Positions 9,826 through 18,611 are shown, counted from the stretch's first letter. The stretch: DNA of 64,000 nucleotides from Phytophthora quininea (GCA_011947345.1 JAAVTG010000614.1:620001-684000); one strand, 5' to 3'. Numbers and translations are program-made. The notes: a model not told the origin generated them from the sequence alone.

Positions 9826-9858
9826 GCTGGGAGCGACTCCCCAGCTAAAGAATTCTTT
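9826..9858 (-). promoter_or_regulatory. Short leader with AAAGAATTCTTT palindrome next to the 5' LTR
   Basis: The internal sequence directly after the 5' LTR is AAGAATTCTTT and completes a 12-base palindrome (9847-9858) across the junction. No standard TGG primer site abuts the LTR, so this is the place to look for a non-canonical primer site. The same palindrome stands before the gag relic at 13573-13584. Confidence 0.5.
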
Positions 9859-10025
9859 GTTGTTTGTCGCCCTTGATCAAAAGTAGAAGTGAGTATATTA
9901 GCTTAGCCTGCGTTCGACTACAGCTACCTATGTATGCTTCGTTCGTTTCGAAACCAATGCGCCGTGGCTTTTGGGGCTGCAACCCCCGCTGCCGTGGTGC
10001 TTGTGGCGCTCGCCGCGCTACAACA
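9858..10025 (-). repeat. 5' LTR of gypsy element
   Basis: 168-bp LTR, identical to 4380-4547. It should contain the element promoter; ATATACTC lies in its 3' half on the minus strand. Confidence 0.93.
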
Positions 10026-10030
10026 CCGGT
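10026..10030. repeat. Target-site duplication, right copy (CCGGT)
   Basis: Exact copy of 4375-4379, confirming the boundaries of the gypsy insertion. Confidence 0.9.
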
Positions 10031-10503
10031 TCATTGCGGAAGGCCACGAATTTCTCGGCAACTGCGCTCGAGCTCGCTTGAAGCGAAAAACACAGCGACG
10101 TGCACAGATCAATCGAACTAAATTGCTGCGGCACAAACTCGCCTGCAAGCGCGGGCCGCCGCATTCACTCTCGAGCTTTTCTCGTTCGCCATCACAGGAC
10201 ACGAGAACTGAGCAATCTCGCAAGAGCAAACGGCCATCAACACGATTAGGAATCGCCGTCGCGATTGCGTAAGAAGACAGCGGCGTTGCCGTTTGTTGGC
10301 CCGTTGTCGCTGCTCGATCTGTATTAGAGCGCGGGTGCCGCAAGCTTGCCACTTGGCTCCACCGATTCGTCATTCTCGAGATTCATCGACACCGCTCAAG
10401 TTGAAGCAATTCCTTCTCATCAAGTACGTGGACTAAGTGCGACCATCTTAAGTGCGATTTGCATTGGAGGTCAACTTCAACATGACGGGGAACGCGGTTC
10501 ACT
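10031..10503. other. No gene recognised
   Basis: Sequence between the gypsy element and a second, plus-strand gag. It may hold the leader or LTR of that older element, but I could not define ends. Confidence 0.4.
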
Positions 10504-11284
10504 ATGGACGCTGATGATGACGTGGACATGTCGATTCCCCAGCCTATCTTCGAAGTTATCAACCCCTTAGCCGAGGAGCTGGGAGCACGGTGCTCTGGTT
10601 GAATGGCACCGCGACTGGGAGCGCTACATGGAGAAGGTCCGTCATCGCTGCGCTACAACGGGCGAGACATTTGACTACGTGGTGGCTACAGTCAAGGGTT
10701 CGGTGAACTCTGATGTCCTCAAGACAATTGCTACCTACGTTCTGAAGAAATCGGTAGAAACTGTGACGGATGCGGACATTCTGGCCGTGATAGAGATGCG
10801 TTGCCGCACTCTAAAGAACGACTTTGTGCCAGATGTCACATCTCTGTTCCGCCAAAAACTGAAAATGGACATATCAGTCGATGACTGTGATGCTCGAGTG
10901 TTTCGCTACTATCAGGACTTCTCCCGCATTGTGGAGAACAATGGCCTACAAAGGTTAATCGGTGCTGGCGACAAAGATGGTGGAGACTACAAGAATCGCA
11001 TGAAAGCTCGCTGCCGTCTATTGGTTGATAACTCGCAGCCTCCGGTGCTAAAAGCCCAAATCACAAGACTTATCGATTTAGAAAGGTGGGATTGCAAAAC
11101 GGATGATGTTGCCCTCTTCGACCTGATATTGGAGCATGCGAAGGTCCAACAGCGGTTTCACCGACTCTCTAAAGACTATGCTGGAAAGACGGCCCAAAGG
11201 CCAAAACCGGGGGAAGAACACAAAGTCGGGGCCGGCCAAAAGCGCTCTGGGCGCTCCCGGTCCAGCACCACCAGTGTGGTGTAG
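10504..11284 (+). pseudogene. Gag-like gene of a second retroelement, truncated
   Basis: The frame opens with MDADDDVDMSIPQPIFEVI and, after a one-base shift near 10590, continues through VEWHRDWERYMEKV to a 218-codon capsid-like region (VETVTDADILAVIEMRC, VFRYYQDFSRIVENNG). It ends in a basic tail. The same motifs occur in the minus-strand relic at 12224-13565, so both are copies of one gag family. The final VV-stop is encoded by TGTGGTGTAG, the terminus of another element that starts at 11275, so the natural C-terminus is probably cut off. Confidence 0.6.
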
Positions 11285-12223
11285 GAATTACTTCACTTGG
11301 CAACGTAGCCTTAATATAGTAGCCCCTGCCCACGACAACACGTCTCGCCCTCTTGCGAAGGTTCGACGAGAGTTGAGGCTTCGCCTGAAGGGCGCCCAAC
11401 ACGATTCACCCAGAGCCAGTCAAACGCACCCTCCTGCGATGTTTCGGCTAACCAAAAAGCGCCGCTAGCCCCGAGCTTTGGCTAGGACGCTTAACACACA
11501 ATACACTCACTCAAACTCCGGGTTCCTCTAAAGAGAGGAAGCCACGCCTGGGGAAAGCGCTTCCGGAGCCGCCGCAGCAGAGCCACGACAAATAGGGGTT
11601 GGGCGGAGGCGAATAGGCTCTCATTGGCAATATTGCGGCTTAGCACGCGCCGCGAATCAATCCCTTTCGGGCAACACACACTTATTGCCCTTGCCAACGA
11701 ACGCTCGCACACATTGCTCACCGCGTTCACCGAACTAGCATAATCCAGACACAAACACAAGTCTTACCTCTGGATGTCCAGGAGCTTGAGCGGCTTGAGT
11801 AGTCGGTGGAAAACATTGTTCTGTTTAGTGTGGCCTTTCAGCCTTATCGTTTCTTATGGCTTTCAGTATGTCCTATACAAATATACAGTGTACTAAGGTT
11901 CGTTTTAGATCTCAGCGACTCTCCGCGAAGATTCGAACCGTCGCCGTCCACGGGAGTTGCGAAACTTCGCAGGCGCCTAAAATAGGATCATCCGACCTAA
12001 CATAGTCCGTCTCCGTCCTGAACTAGGCGTCGTATTAAATACCAGGTCCGCGAGCCTAGCTTAGAGACGCACTGCCACTATATCCAGGGGTTCGTCAGCA
12101 TAGTTTTTGGCTCCCCTTCAGTATACCCTTAGCGCACCCAATACTGCGAAAGTTCCACTTGCGTCAGCTTCCAATGGGCCCAAACCTTCGAACCGCAGCG
12201 TAGTGAACAATCGCTATACCACA
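11275..12223. mobile_element. Element with TGTGGTGTAG...CTATACCACA ends
   Basis: The left end TGTGGTGTAGGAATT cuts the plus-strand gag and the right end reads CGCTATACCACA. The ends are inverted and imperfectly related over about 20 bases, including a shared TTCACT. The flanks belong to gag copies of opposite orientation and show no target duplication, so this may be two elements or a recombinant rather than one insertion. No coding potential is seen. Possibly a solo LTR or short TIR element. Confidence 0.4.
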
Positions 12224-12365
12224 CCTTTCTCCTCCACTAGACGGTCAAAGTCGACGAAATACTTGCTGATACGAGCCTCGGTGTCCTGCATATGCAAGTC
12301 CATTTTCAGCCACTCCTTGTACATGGCCATCATGTCTGGCACATGCGCATTCAGGATTGTGCCGC

Positions 12366-13248
12366 TGTGGTGAAGCGGTTTTCCGGAAATGCGGTCGATA
12401 CGGGAACCCAACATGCTGGATCATGCTGGATCCAGACTCAGATCCCCGGATCAGACATGGGTACACCGCGGGAGCAGTGGATCCAGACGTGGGCAGCCGG
12501 ATCTGCAACCAAGGCCGTTCCAGGCGTGGATCTGGCACACCAGAGGACTGACCAAGCGACAACATCCAGCGGCAGGTATAGAAATGGTACAGGTGATAGG
12601 TTTTGGGATGGGATCTCCAATGGATCCACTCATAATTGCTTAATACAGAGTCGAATTTGCCTTGTACACCACAAGTGCCCTTCTTAGCGCATAAGACCAC
12701 GGGATCTACATTGGCCCAGTCCAGCTACGTCGGGATCACCGCGGATCAAGCAGCGCTCGGGTGATCTGGATAATATATTGGCCAGATCCACTCGCAGCCT
12801 GGATCCACTAGTACCAAGTGCGGATCCGAAGTCTACTGGAGTTACTACTTGGCCAGGACGACCGATCGACCGTCAACCCCTCCCAAGATCAAGCTATTGG
12901 AACCGTCAAGTAAGGAAAAGGAAGACAACACACCCCCTCAAGGCTACCCCCACCTGGATCCAAGATCCAGGCCCCTGACTCAAGTAGATCCAAGCGATTA
13001 CTGGTCTGGTAAATATTCAAGGACGCAGAGTGAAGATTCCTACGCTGCCCCTGACCTCCCACGTCCCGCCAAGACGTTCGATCTTGATAGATCAAGCATC
13101 CTCGAAGCACCCAAAGAGCAGAACCAGCCCGCCAACGGGTACACAAGGTGAGCACACTTCAGCATCCCCACGGATATCGGAATACCCCTCCGTTAGTCAA
13201 TGTCTGGGCGCAGTGGGAGCAGATTTTGATAAATCCCGCTACACCACA
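12366..13248. mobile_element. 883-bp GATC-rich insertion in gag (solo LTR or TIR element)
   Basis: The left end TGTGGTGAAGCGG and right end CCGCTACACCACA form a 13-bp terminal inverted repeat with one mismatch. The flanks CCGC and ACGC may be a decayed 4-bp target duplication. Removing the segment restores homology of the interrupted gag to its relative, which defines the borders independently. It contains no convincing ORF. TG...CA termini would suit a solo LTR, while the 13-bp inverted ends would suit a DNA element; I cannot decide. Confidence 0.5.
12419..13093. repeat. Dense GATC cluster
   Basis: I count about 23 GATC tetramers in 675 bp, against 2-3 expected by chance. Six are GGATCC, and five of those sit in the palindrome TGGATCCA (12428, 12479, 12622, 12801 and 12956, approximate). 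They are irregularly spaced rather than a tandem satellite. The cluster is confined to the inserted element. Confidence 0.7.
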
Positions 13249-13565
13249 ACGCACTTACGCTCGATCTCCGCCACAATACCAGCATCCGCCACAGTCTCCA
13301 GAGCCTTCCGGAGGATGAAGCGGGCTAGATGCTCCAGGACGCATGTCTCCACCGACGCCTTGACACTTACCAGCACATTCGCCTTGTTCTCGTTGGTCAG
13401 GGCAGCGCTCCTCAATCTTCTTCTCGTATTAGGCATGCTCGCGCTTGAACTGGATCAACGCAGCTTGACTCCACACAGTCAGCCGTGGGGCTCGGATGAA
13501 CTCGAAGATAGGCTGTTAGTCGTCATCTCAACATCGCCGTCGCTGTCCACACCGAAGCCAAGCAT

Positions 13566-14408
13566 CGTAACCAAAGAATTCTTTGACACTTCGCGCTTGC
13601 AAAGCAAATTGTAGAGAGATTAAGATCAAATGAAGCTAAAACTTCGACAGGTGCTTTGGGCCCTTGTCCAGGATGTCCTCAGTGTCCAACGGAGACAGCG
13701 CCATGCAGCTCAGCTCACCACACATTTTGTGCCACGTGAGATCTCCTGAGATCTCAGGATCTCAGGCTGCAGATTGCTTCAACGAGTCGACACGGATTCT
13801 CTATTGGTTCTGTTGTAGAGTGCAGTAGTCGTCGAATAGAGCAGACTACTACCAAACTTTGTAAATCTGCTGCCACAGTCACCCACCCACCCAGTGAGAT
13901 CGAACTCTATCGAGCTTTGATGTGCGTAAATTACGCGTGCTGCTGCTTGTCGCTTGAACTCTTCTGAAGAAACAACGTTACTTTATTCTTGGAATTAGCT
14001 ATTGCAATGAGCGGTTCTTGTGTGGGAAAAGTGGTCTACCTCGCGCTTGGATATTCAAGATAGTTTATCGCGTAAGGTAGACCGAAAGCAAAAGTACGGC
14101 TGGGTTTTTGAGATTTCGAGCTCGGTTATTGTTTCTTGCAATGAGAGCCAAAGTGATCACAACGTTTTTGAGAAATTCGACCTTCTTGCTCGATGAGAGT
14201 CGAGGTAGGCCCCTTATGAACTCTGAAAAGTAAATTTCAGAGAATACAGTCCCGCCGGTTTTGGCGTGGTGCTCTTCCAGCAGTCAAGGACAAATGTGGG
14301 GACTTTGGATGACTACACACTACGTGCATTATCTTTTCTACGCTACCCAAACATTCACAGTGTCGACACCGAAGTCAACCGAGTAATTCAGTGTCGGCCC
14401 GGGTCCCT
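13566..14408. other. No gene; palindromes only
   Basis: Contains AAAGAATTCTTT at 13573-13584, directly upstream of the gag relic start and preceded on the minus strand by CA, as at the gypsy LTR junction. It also holds a GATC-containing palindrome CCTGAGATCTCAGG at 13745-13758, flanked by further GAGATCTC units. I see no ORF of note. The 3' side is downstream of the AA17 gene. Confidence 0.5.
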
Positions 14409-15231
14409 CTAGTTCTTGCGACGAGAACACTTCTCCGCAGTTGTAGTAGTTGTGGAAGCACTAGCTGGCGCACTCGTCGTTGTTGTGGTTTCGGCCTCAC
14501 CACCAGTGCTAGTGCTACCCGCTGTGACCTGCGATGAAGGCGTAGTGGTCGTGGTAGTCGGAGCTGTGGTCGTACTGGCCGAGGCGTCAGTGCTCGTGGG
14601 GTCGAAGCGGGACTGGGAGTAGTAGTTGTGGTGGTACTCGTCGACGTTGTCGAAGTGGAGTCACTCGAGTACGAAGCCGTGGTGCCGTTCAACGCTACGC
14701 AGTTGATGTACACTTGCCACGGTTGGGCGTGCAACGCCAACCAGTAGAACACAAACTCGGACGACGCCTTGCAAGTAGCCACGGGGATCGGGATTTTGGC
14801 AGGGGACTGCCCCGAAAACTCGGCGACACAGTTGATGTTGTGGAAGACGCGCTTGTTGTCGCACCAGATTTCGCACGGCCCCGGGTGCGAGTTGCCGAGA
14901 GTGGTGTGCACGGCGTAGCCGTCGGATGGAATGGCTTCGGGGTGCCGTGCTTCACGGTGTTGCCGCACTCGGAGATGTTAGTGCTGTAGGTCGTGATGTA
15001 CTGTTTGAGAGTGGTAATGCCTTTCTTCGCGAACCACTTCTCGACGCCCAGGTAGTAGTTGCCGTAGGTCTCGTCGCCGATGATTTCCGGCATGTTGATG
15101 GTGCCGGCCGGACCGCCGAAATAGTAGATGTGGTCGGCGTCGCCCGTCGGGGGTGGAACGATGATGTTGCCGTGGCCAAAGACAGTTGGGAGGAAGGCCA
15201 AAGTGGCGACTAACGTGACCTGCTTGAGCAT
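14409..15231 (-). CDS. Secreted AA17 lytic polysaccharide monooxygenase, copy A (frame-broken)
   Basis: A signal peptide of about 19 residues (MLKQVTLVATLAFLPTVFG) precedes HGNIIVPPP, so the mature protein would begin with the copper-binding His of the LPMO histidine brace. Downstream come TYGNYYLGVEKWF, TLGNSHPGPCEIWC, VFHNINCVAEFSGQSPAKIP and FVFYWLALHAQPWQVYINC, all shared with copy B. A Thr/Ser-rich tail ends in CSRRKN. The family (AA17) is oomycete-typical and cleaves homogalacturonan of pectin during infection. Two one-base shifts break the frame, near 14965 and in the Thr-rich linker near 14600. They may be assembly errors, since conserved sequence continues across both. Confidence 0.8.
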
Positions 15232-15270
15232 GCTTGTCGTGGTCAGTTGGAAGTTTCCTTGTGTTTTGCT

Positions 15271-15290
15271 GAACGAAAGCAGGAATGAAA
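15271..15290 (-). promoter_or_regulatory. Inr/FPR-like promoter of AA17 copy A
   Basis: On the minus strand TTTCATTCCTGCTTTCG lies 40-60 bases upstream of the ATG. It resembles the oomycete Inr plus FPR and the matching site upstream of AA17 copy B. Confidence 0.45.
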
Positions 15291-15491
15291 AGACTCACTG
15301 CTGAGCTATCCGATGTGCAGCGGGACTACCAGCGCAGCCCAAACTGAGCCCAGATGGATCTCGGCAAGCAGCCAGGAACATGAGCCCTGCTCAGAGCAAC
15401 ACCGCCGCTATTATACAGTAGTAACTCGCACTGCATAAACTACACAGACCGCATCAACCGCGGCATTTAACGCTCCGTGCGCTGCGGTGCG

Positions 15492-15526
15492 GATGATAAT
15501 GCACCACAGCGTGGTGCATTATCATC
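15492..15526. repeat. Perfect 15-bp inverted repeat, 5-nt loop
   Basis: Arms 15492-15506 and 15512-15526 are perfectly complementary around CAGCG. The site lies between the two AA17 genes, about 260 bp upstream of copy A and 150 bp downstream of copy B. It could be a dimeric regulator site or an RNA 3'-end structure. Confidence 0.7.
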
Positions 15527-15678
15527 GACAACCGCACAATCCGCCACCAACAACCGGGGCTGCGAGGTCGTCCTTTTGATCTCACTCCACATCACACATC
15601 TCAAAGAGCTTTGAACAACTGTTGACATTGATATCAAGGGGCAACTACACAGTACGAACAACTAGCGGACTACAACGC

Positions 15679-16467
15679 TTACTTGCGGCGTCGCACATTG
15701 CACTTGGACGACGGAGCTGTTGTCGCTGCAGGTGCGTCCGTCGCGGGGGTTGCGGGGGCCTCCGTTGCTTCTTCCTCGGCAGACGCCTCGTTATCGACAC
15801 TCGAGTCGACCGAAACTGCGGTGGGGGTCTTGGTGGTAGATGCCGTTGGTGCGGTCGTCGTTTGGGATGTCGACGTCGAGTTGGTCGATCCAGAACTGGC
15901 GGCGGCGGTGCCGTCCAGCGCTACGCAGTTGATGTACACTTGCCACGGCTGCGCATGCAAGGCCAACCAGTAGAAGACAAACTCGGACGAGGCCCCGCAG
16001 ACGCTCACGTCGATGGGGATCTTGGCCGGCGACTGACCGGAGAACTTGTTGACGCAGTTGGTATCGTGGAAGACGCGGGTGTCGTCGCACCAAATCTCGC
16101 ACGGTCCCGGGTGCGAGTTGCCAAGGGTGTCGTGCTGCGCGTACCCGTCGGACGGCACTGGCTGCGGAGTGCCGTCCTTCTCGGTGTTACCACACTCGGA
16201 GATGTCGGAGCCGTACGTGGTGATGTACTCCTTGAGACTGGCGATGTTGTTCTTGGTGAACCAGTCGTCCACGGCCTGGTAGTACTCGCCGTACGAGGCG
16301 TCTCCGATGATCTCGGCCTGGTCGATGGTGCCGGCGGGGCTGCCAATGTAGTACGGATGCTCGGCGTTGCCCGTGGGCTTGGGCAGAATGATGTTGCCGT
16401 GTCCCGCTGTTCGTGAGATGGCGGCGGCCTGGACCAGGACGGCGACGAGGGCGAGCTGCTGCAGCAT
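15679..16467 (-). CDS. Secreted AA17 lytic polysaccharide monooxygenase, copy B
   Basis: Intact 262-codon gene. The signal peptide (residues 1-22, ending SRTAG) is followed by HGNIILPKP, placing the brace His at the mature N-terminus. The catalytic domain runs to about residue 185 with ISECGNTEKDGTP, TLGNSHPGPCEIWCDD, FSGQSPAKIPIDVSVC and FVFYWLALHAQPWQVYINC. Even spacing of Cys suggests disulfides. The remaining 75 residues are a Ser/Thr/Ala-rich, probably O-glycosylated tail ending CNVRRRK. AA17 enzymes are secreted copper monooxygenases acting on pectin. Copy A lies 447 bp downstream in the same orientation; together they are a tandem duplication. Confidence 0.9.
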   Translation of the reverse strand: MLQQLALVAVLVQAAAISRTAGHGNIILPKPTGNAEHPYYIGSPAGTIDQAEIIGDASYGEYYQAVDDWFTKNNIASLKEYITTYGSDISECGNTEKDGTPQPVPSDGYAQHDTLGNSHPGPCEIWCDDTRVFHDTNCVNKFSGQSPAKIPIDVSVCGASSEFVFYWLALHAQPWQVYINCVALDGTAAASSGSTNSTSTSQTTTAPTASTTKTPTAVSVDSSVDNEASAEEEATEAPATPATDAPAATTAPSSKCNVRRRK

Positions 16468-16510
16468 TCTTGTGGTGATCGGATCGGCGGGGCACGTGAG
16501 CTGCTTCGAG

Positions 16511-16531
16511 GGAAAAGCGTAATGAAAGTGA
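16511..16531 (-). promoter_or_regulatory. Inr/FPR-like promoter of AA17 copy B
   Basis: On the minus strand CTTTCATTACGCTTTTCC lies about 45-65 bases upstream of the ATG. TCATT followed by a pyrimidine-rich CTTTT block fits the oomycete Inr/FPR pattern and parallels 15271-15290. Confidence 0.5.
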
Positions 16532-16699
16532 AGGCACAGAGATTAACGCTAATCCGTGCCAGCGATCGAAGAGGCTGGGCGGTGGTCAAGCACTTCGCTC
16601 GACGTTGCTGGAAGTGAGCTCCTTGCAGCTGGTTGCAAAGAATAGGTGGTCGGGTGTCGTCGGCGAGGCGCTGTAGTCGCCACGTGTAGCTGAAGAGGT

Positions 16700-16769
16700 G
16701 TGAGCATACCGCCATCGCAGGCTGCAGTATAGGTCATTTCACTGCAACCAGCGATGGCGGTATGCTCAC
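16700..16769. repeat. Long inverted repeat upstream of AA17 copy B
   Basis: Arms 16700-16718 and 16751-16769 are perfectly complementary (19 bp). Pairing continues inwards to 16728/16741 with two mismatches, leaving a 12-nt loop, for a 29-position stem overall. It lies 230-300 bp upstream of the copy B start codon. It has no obvious target duplication, so a foldback element is possible but unproven. Confidence 0.75.
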
Positions 16770-17627
16770 GCTGAGACCAGATCTTGATCAGAGCCATATG
16801 GTTCCGCTTCTAGAGACTTGCCGTCCTGTCGCCAAAAGCAAGAGGTTGTCTTCAGGTCTGCATCGAGCGTATTAGTTTGAAGGGAAGCGTTGAGGGGGAA
16901 GTCCGTCGCACGAAGAGAAGAGGCCAAGCCAACCTTCTGTCGTTCCAGGCGCGGAGAGACCAAGAAGCGATTTTCGACTTTGGTGTGAGTTTGACTAGTC
17001 GACCGTTCAACAAGAACAGCAGGTCCTGGAAAACAGTTGATCACACCCCGTCATCATTTCCACTCCATCAGCACTTCGTCAACGCCCGAACAAAGAGGTA
17101 GGCTCGGTTCAGGGGCTGCTTTTTTGCTCCTCTCCTCGTTGCAGACGCAGTTCTGCAGCAAAAACGCCAGCTGCTTCCTGGATCTTGTGAATAGTGCGAG
17201 GGTTTGCATATCGATCTCTGACGAACACTGTCGAATCGGCAAGACAAAGGCATTGCTAGGCTAACATCACTGCAAGCTGAAGCTGCAGATATACGGAGCT
17301 CGCAGGAAGTGGGACACCGAGGTGATCCTCGGCAAGATCTGCAGATTTGACTTGATGAACCGATTTGATCTGGTCCAGTTTACCTCCAAATGTGGAGGCT
17401 CGACGCTGCCGGTACCGGTATGGTGCTGGTGACCAACTAACCACTGAGGCCGTGCTATTCAATTCGAAGAGAAGACATGCCTAGTACACCTTCACAGCCT
17501 ACCAATGTTCAACACCAACGTCTTGGTGGCCGTGTAGGACACTTTGAGTTGCTTCCTTTTACCCATTTCTCATTTGAATGGGTACGTTGTGCCCATTCCT
17601 CTCCTCCACACACCACCAACTGCTACC
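16770..17627. other. No gene recognised
   Basis: Intergenic region between divergent AA17 and FolD genes. Only short ORFs without domains are present. TCTCATTTGAATGG near 17567-17580 is a weak Inr-like match upstream of FolD. Confidence 0.5.
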
Positions 17628-18518
17628 ATGACTGCTCGACTGCTGGACGGCAAGGCCTGCAGCAAGGAGATCGAGGCGGAGCTCAAGGAGCTGGTGCCGA
17701 CGTTGACCGTGACGCCCACGCTGGCCCTACTGCTGGTGGGCTCGAACCAGGACTCCAAGACCTATATCCGCCTCAAGAAGAACGCCTGCACTCGGGTCGG
17801 AATCGTCCCCCAAGTGCACGAGCTGCCGGAGACCATCACACTGCAGGAGCTGCAGGCTTTGCTCGCGTCTCTTAATGCCGACTCCAATGTGCACGGCATG
17901 CTGCTGCAACTGCCGCTGCCCGACCACCTGAAGCCCCACGAGGAGCAGCTACTGGAGTCCATTAACCCCGAGAAAGACGTGGACGGACTGCACACGCACC
18001 ACTTCGCTCACTTGGCGGGACCCAAGAAAGAGCAAGAGACGACATTGCGTCTGCAGCCCTGCACGCCTGCCGGTTGTCTGGAGATCCTGAAGCGCAACGA
18101 CATTGAAGTTTCGGGCAAGGATGTCGTGGTCATTGGCCGCGGCCAGCTGGTTGGGCTTCCTCTGTCGCTCATGCTGCTTGCGGCCAATGCGACGGTCACC
18201 ACGTGCCACTCGCACACCAAGAACTTGGCGGACAAGGTTCGATTGGCAGAGGTGGTGTTTGTCGGCACGGGTCAACCGGAGCTGGTCAAGGGCGACTGGC
18301 TTGCCGAAGGAGCTGTGGTTGTAGACGTCGGCATCAGCTACGTGGACGACGCGACGGCCAAGAAGGGCTACAAGATCCTCGGCGACGTCGACTTTGCTGC
18401 TGCAAGTGCTCGGGCCTCAGCCATCACGCCCGTGCCTGGCGGTATCGGCCCTATGACGATCGCCATGCTGCTCAAGAACACGGTCGAGTGCGCCCAGTTT
18501 GCGGCCTCAAAGAACTAG
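17628..18518 (+). CDS. folD: Methylenetetrahydrofolate dehydrogenase/cyclohydrolase
   Basis: Intact 296-codon gene. It has the family signatures in order: KTYIRLKKNA with the catalytic Tyr/Lys pair near residue 50, GMLLQLPLPDHL, INPEKDVDGL, PCTPAGC, the nucleotide-binding GRGQLVGLP (Gly replacing the common Ser) and the C-terminal TPVPGGIGPMTIAMLL. The enzyme interconverts 5,10-methylene- and 10-formyl-tetrahydrofolate. The length equals the bifunctional FolD/MTHFD2 type, without a synthetase domain. I chose the ATG at 17628 (context ACCATGA); an upstream in-frame ATG at 17544 would add 28 residues lacking a typical presequence. It converges with the kinase gene, 93 bp away. Confidence 0.93.
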   Translation: MTARLLDGKACSKEIEAELKELVPTLTVTPTLALLLVGSNQDSKTYIRLKKNACTRVGIVPQVHELPETITLQELQALLASLNADSNVHGMLLQLPLPDHLKPHEEQLLESINPEKDVDGLHTHHFAHLAGPKKEQETTLRLQPCTPAGCLEILKRNDIEVSGKDVVVIGRGQLVGLPLSLMLLAANATVTTCHSHTKNLADKVRLAEVVFVGTGQPELVKGDWLAEGAVVVDVGISYVDDATAKKGYKILGDVDFAAASARASAITPVPGGIGPMTIAMLLKNTVECAQFAASKN

Positions 18519-18611
18519 AGCAAAGGAGCACAGTCAAAAGCATTCCACATTTGCTTTCCAATTAATAATTCTTTGTATAAGCGGCAGCTCAAATATCGCC
18601 GTTTAGGTCAC

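Larger units (their letters stand above)
4380..10025 (-). mobile_element. Complete Ty3/gypsy chromovirus-type LTR retrotransposon
   Basis: A 5646-bp element bounded by two 168-bp LTRs that I read as identical, with TGTTG...CAACA ends and a CCGGT target duplication. The minus strand encodes in order gag, zinc knuckle plus protease, reverse transcriptase, RNase H, integrase and a C-terminal chromodomain. This order (RT before IN) is Ty3/gypsy, and the chromodomain makes it a chromovirus. A polypurine tract abuts the 3' LTR at 4548-4557. Coding frames are interrupted by about six single-base shifts, nearly all in homopolymer runs, and by in-frame stops near 8634 and 8000. Identical LTRs imply very recent insertion, so several breaks may be sequencing errors. 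Confidence 0.93.
12224..13565 (-). pseudogene. Gag-like relic split by an inserted element
   Basis: Read on the minus strand, the relic opens at the ATG at 13565 (VDSDGDVEM), then QPIFEF and, after stops and shifts, ETVADAGIVAEIERKC up to 13249. The homologous continuation (AHVPDMMAMYKEWLKMDLH, then FVDFDRLVEEKG) resumes at 12365-12224. The intact order in the plus-strand copy at 10504 shows these were contiguous. The 883-bp segment 12366-13248 is therefore an insertion, and the 3' side is cut again at 12223. Confidence 0.6.

Noticed and set aside
11930..11955. tRNA-like B box (GGTTCGAATCT on the minus strand)
   Set aside because: The flanks do not form a T-arm stem, and no A box, anticodon stem or acceptor pairing is present.
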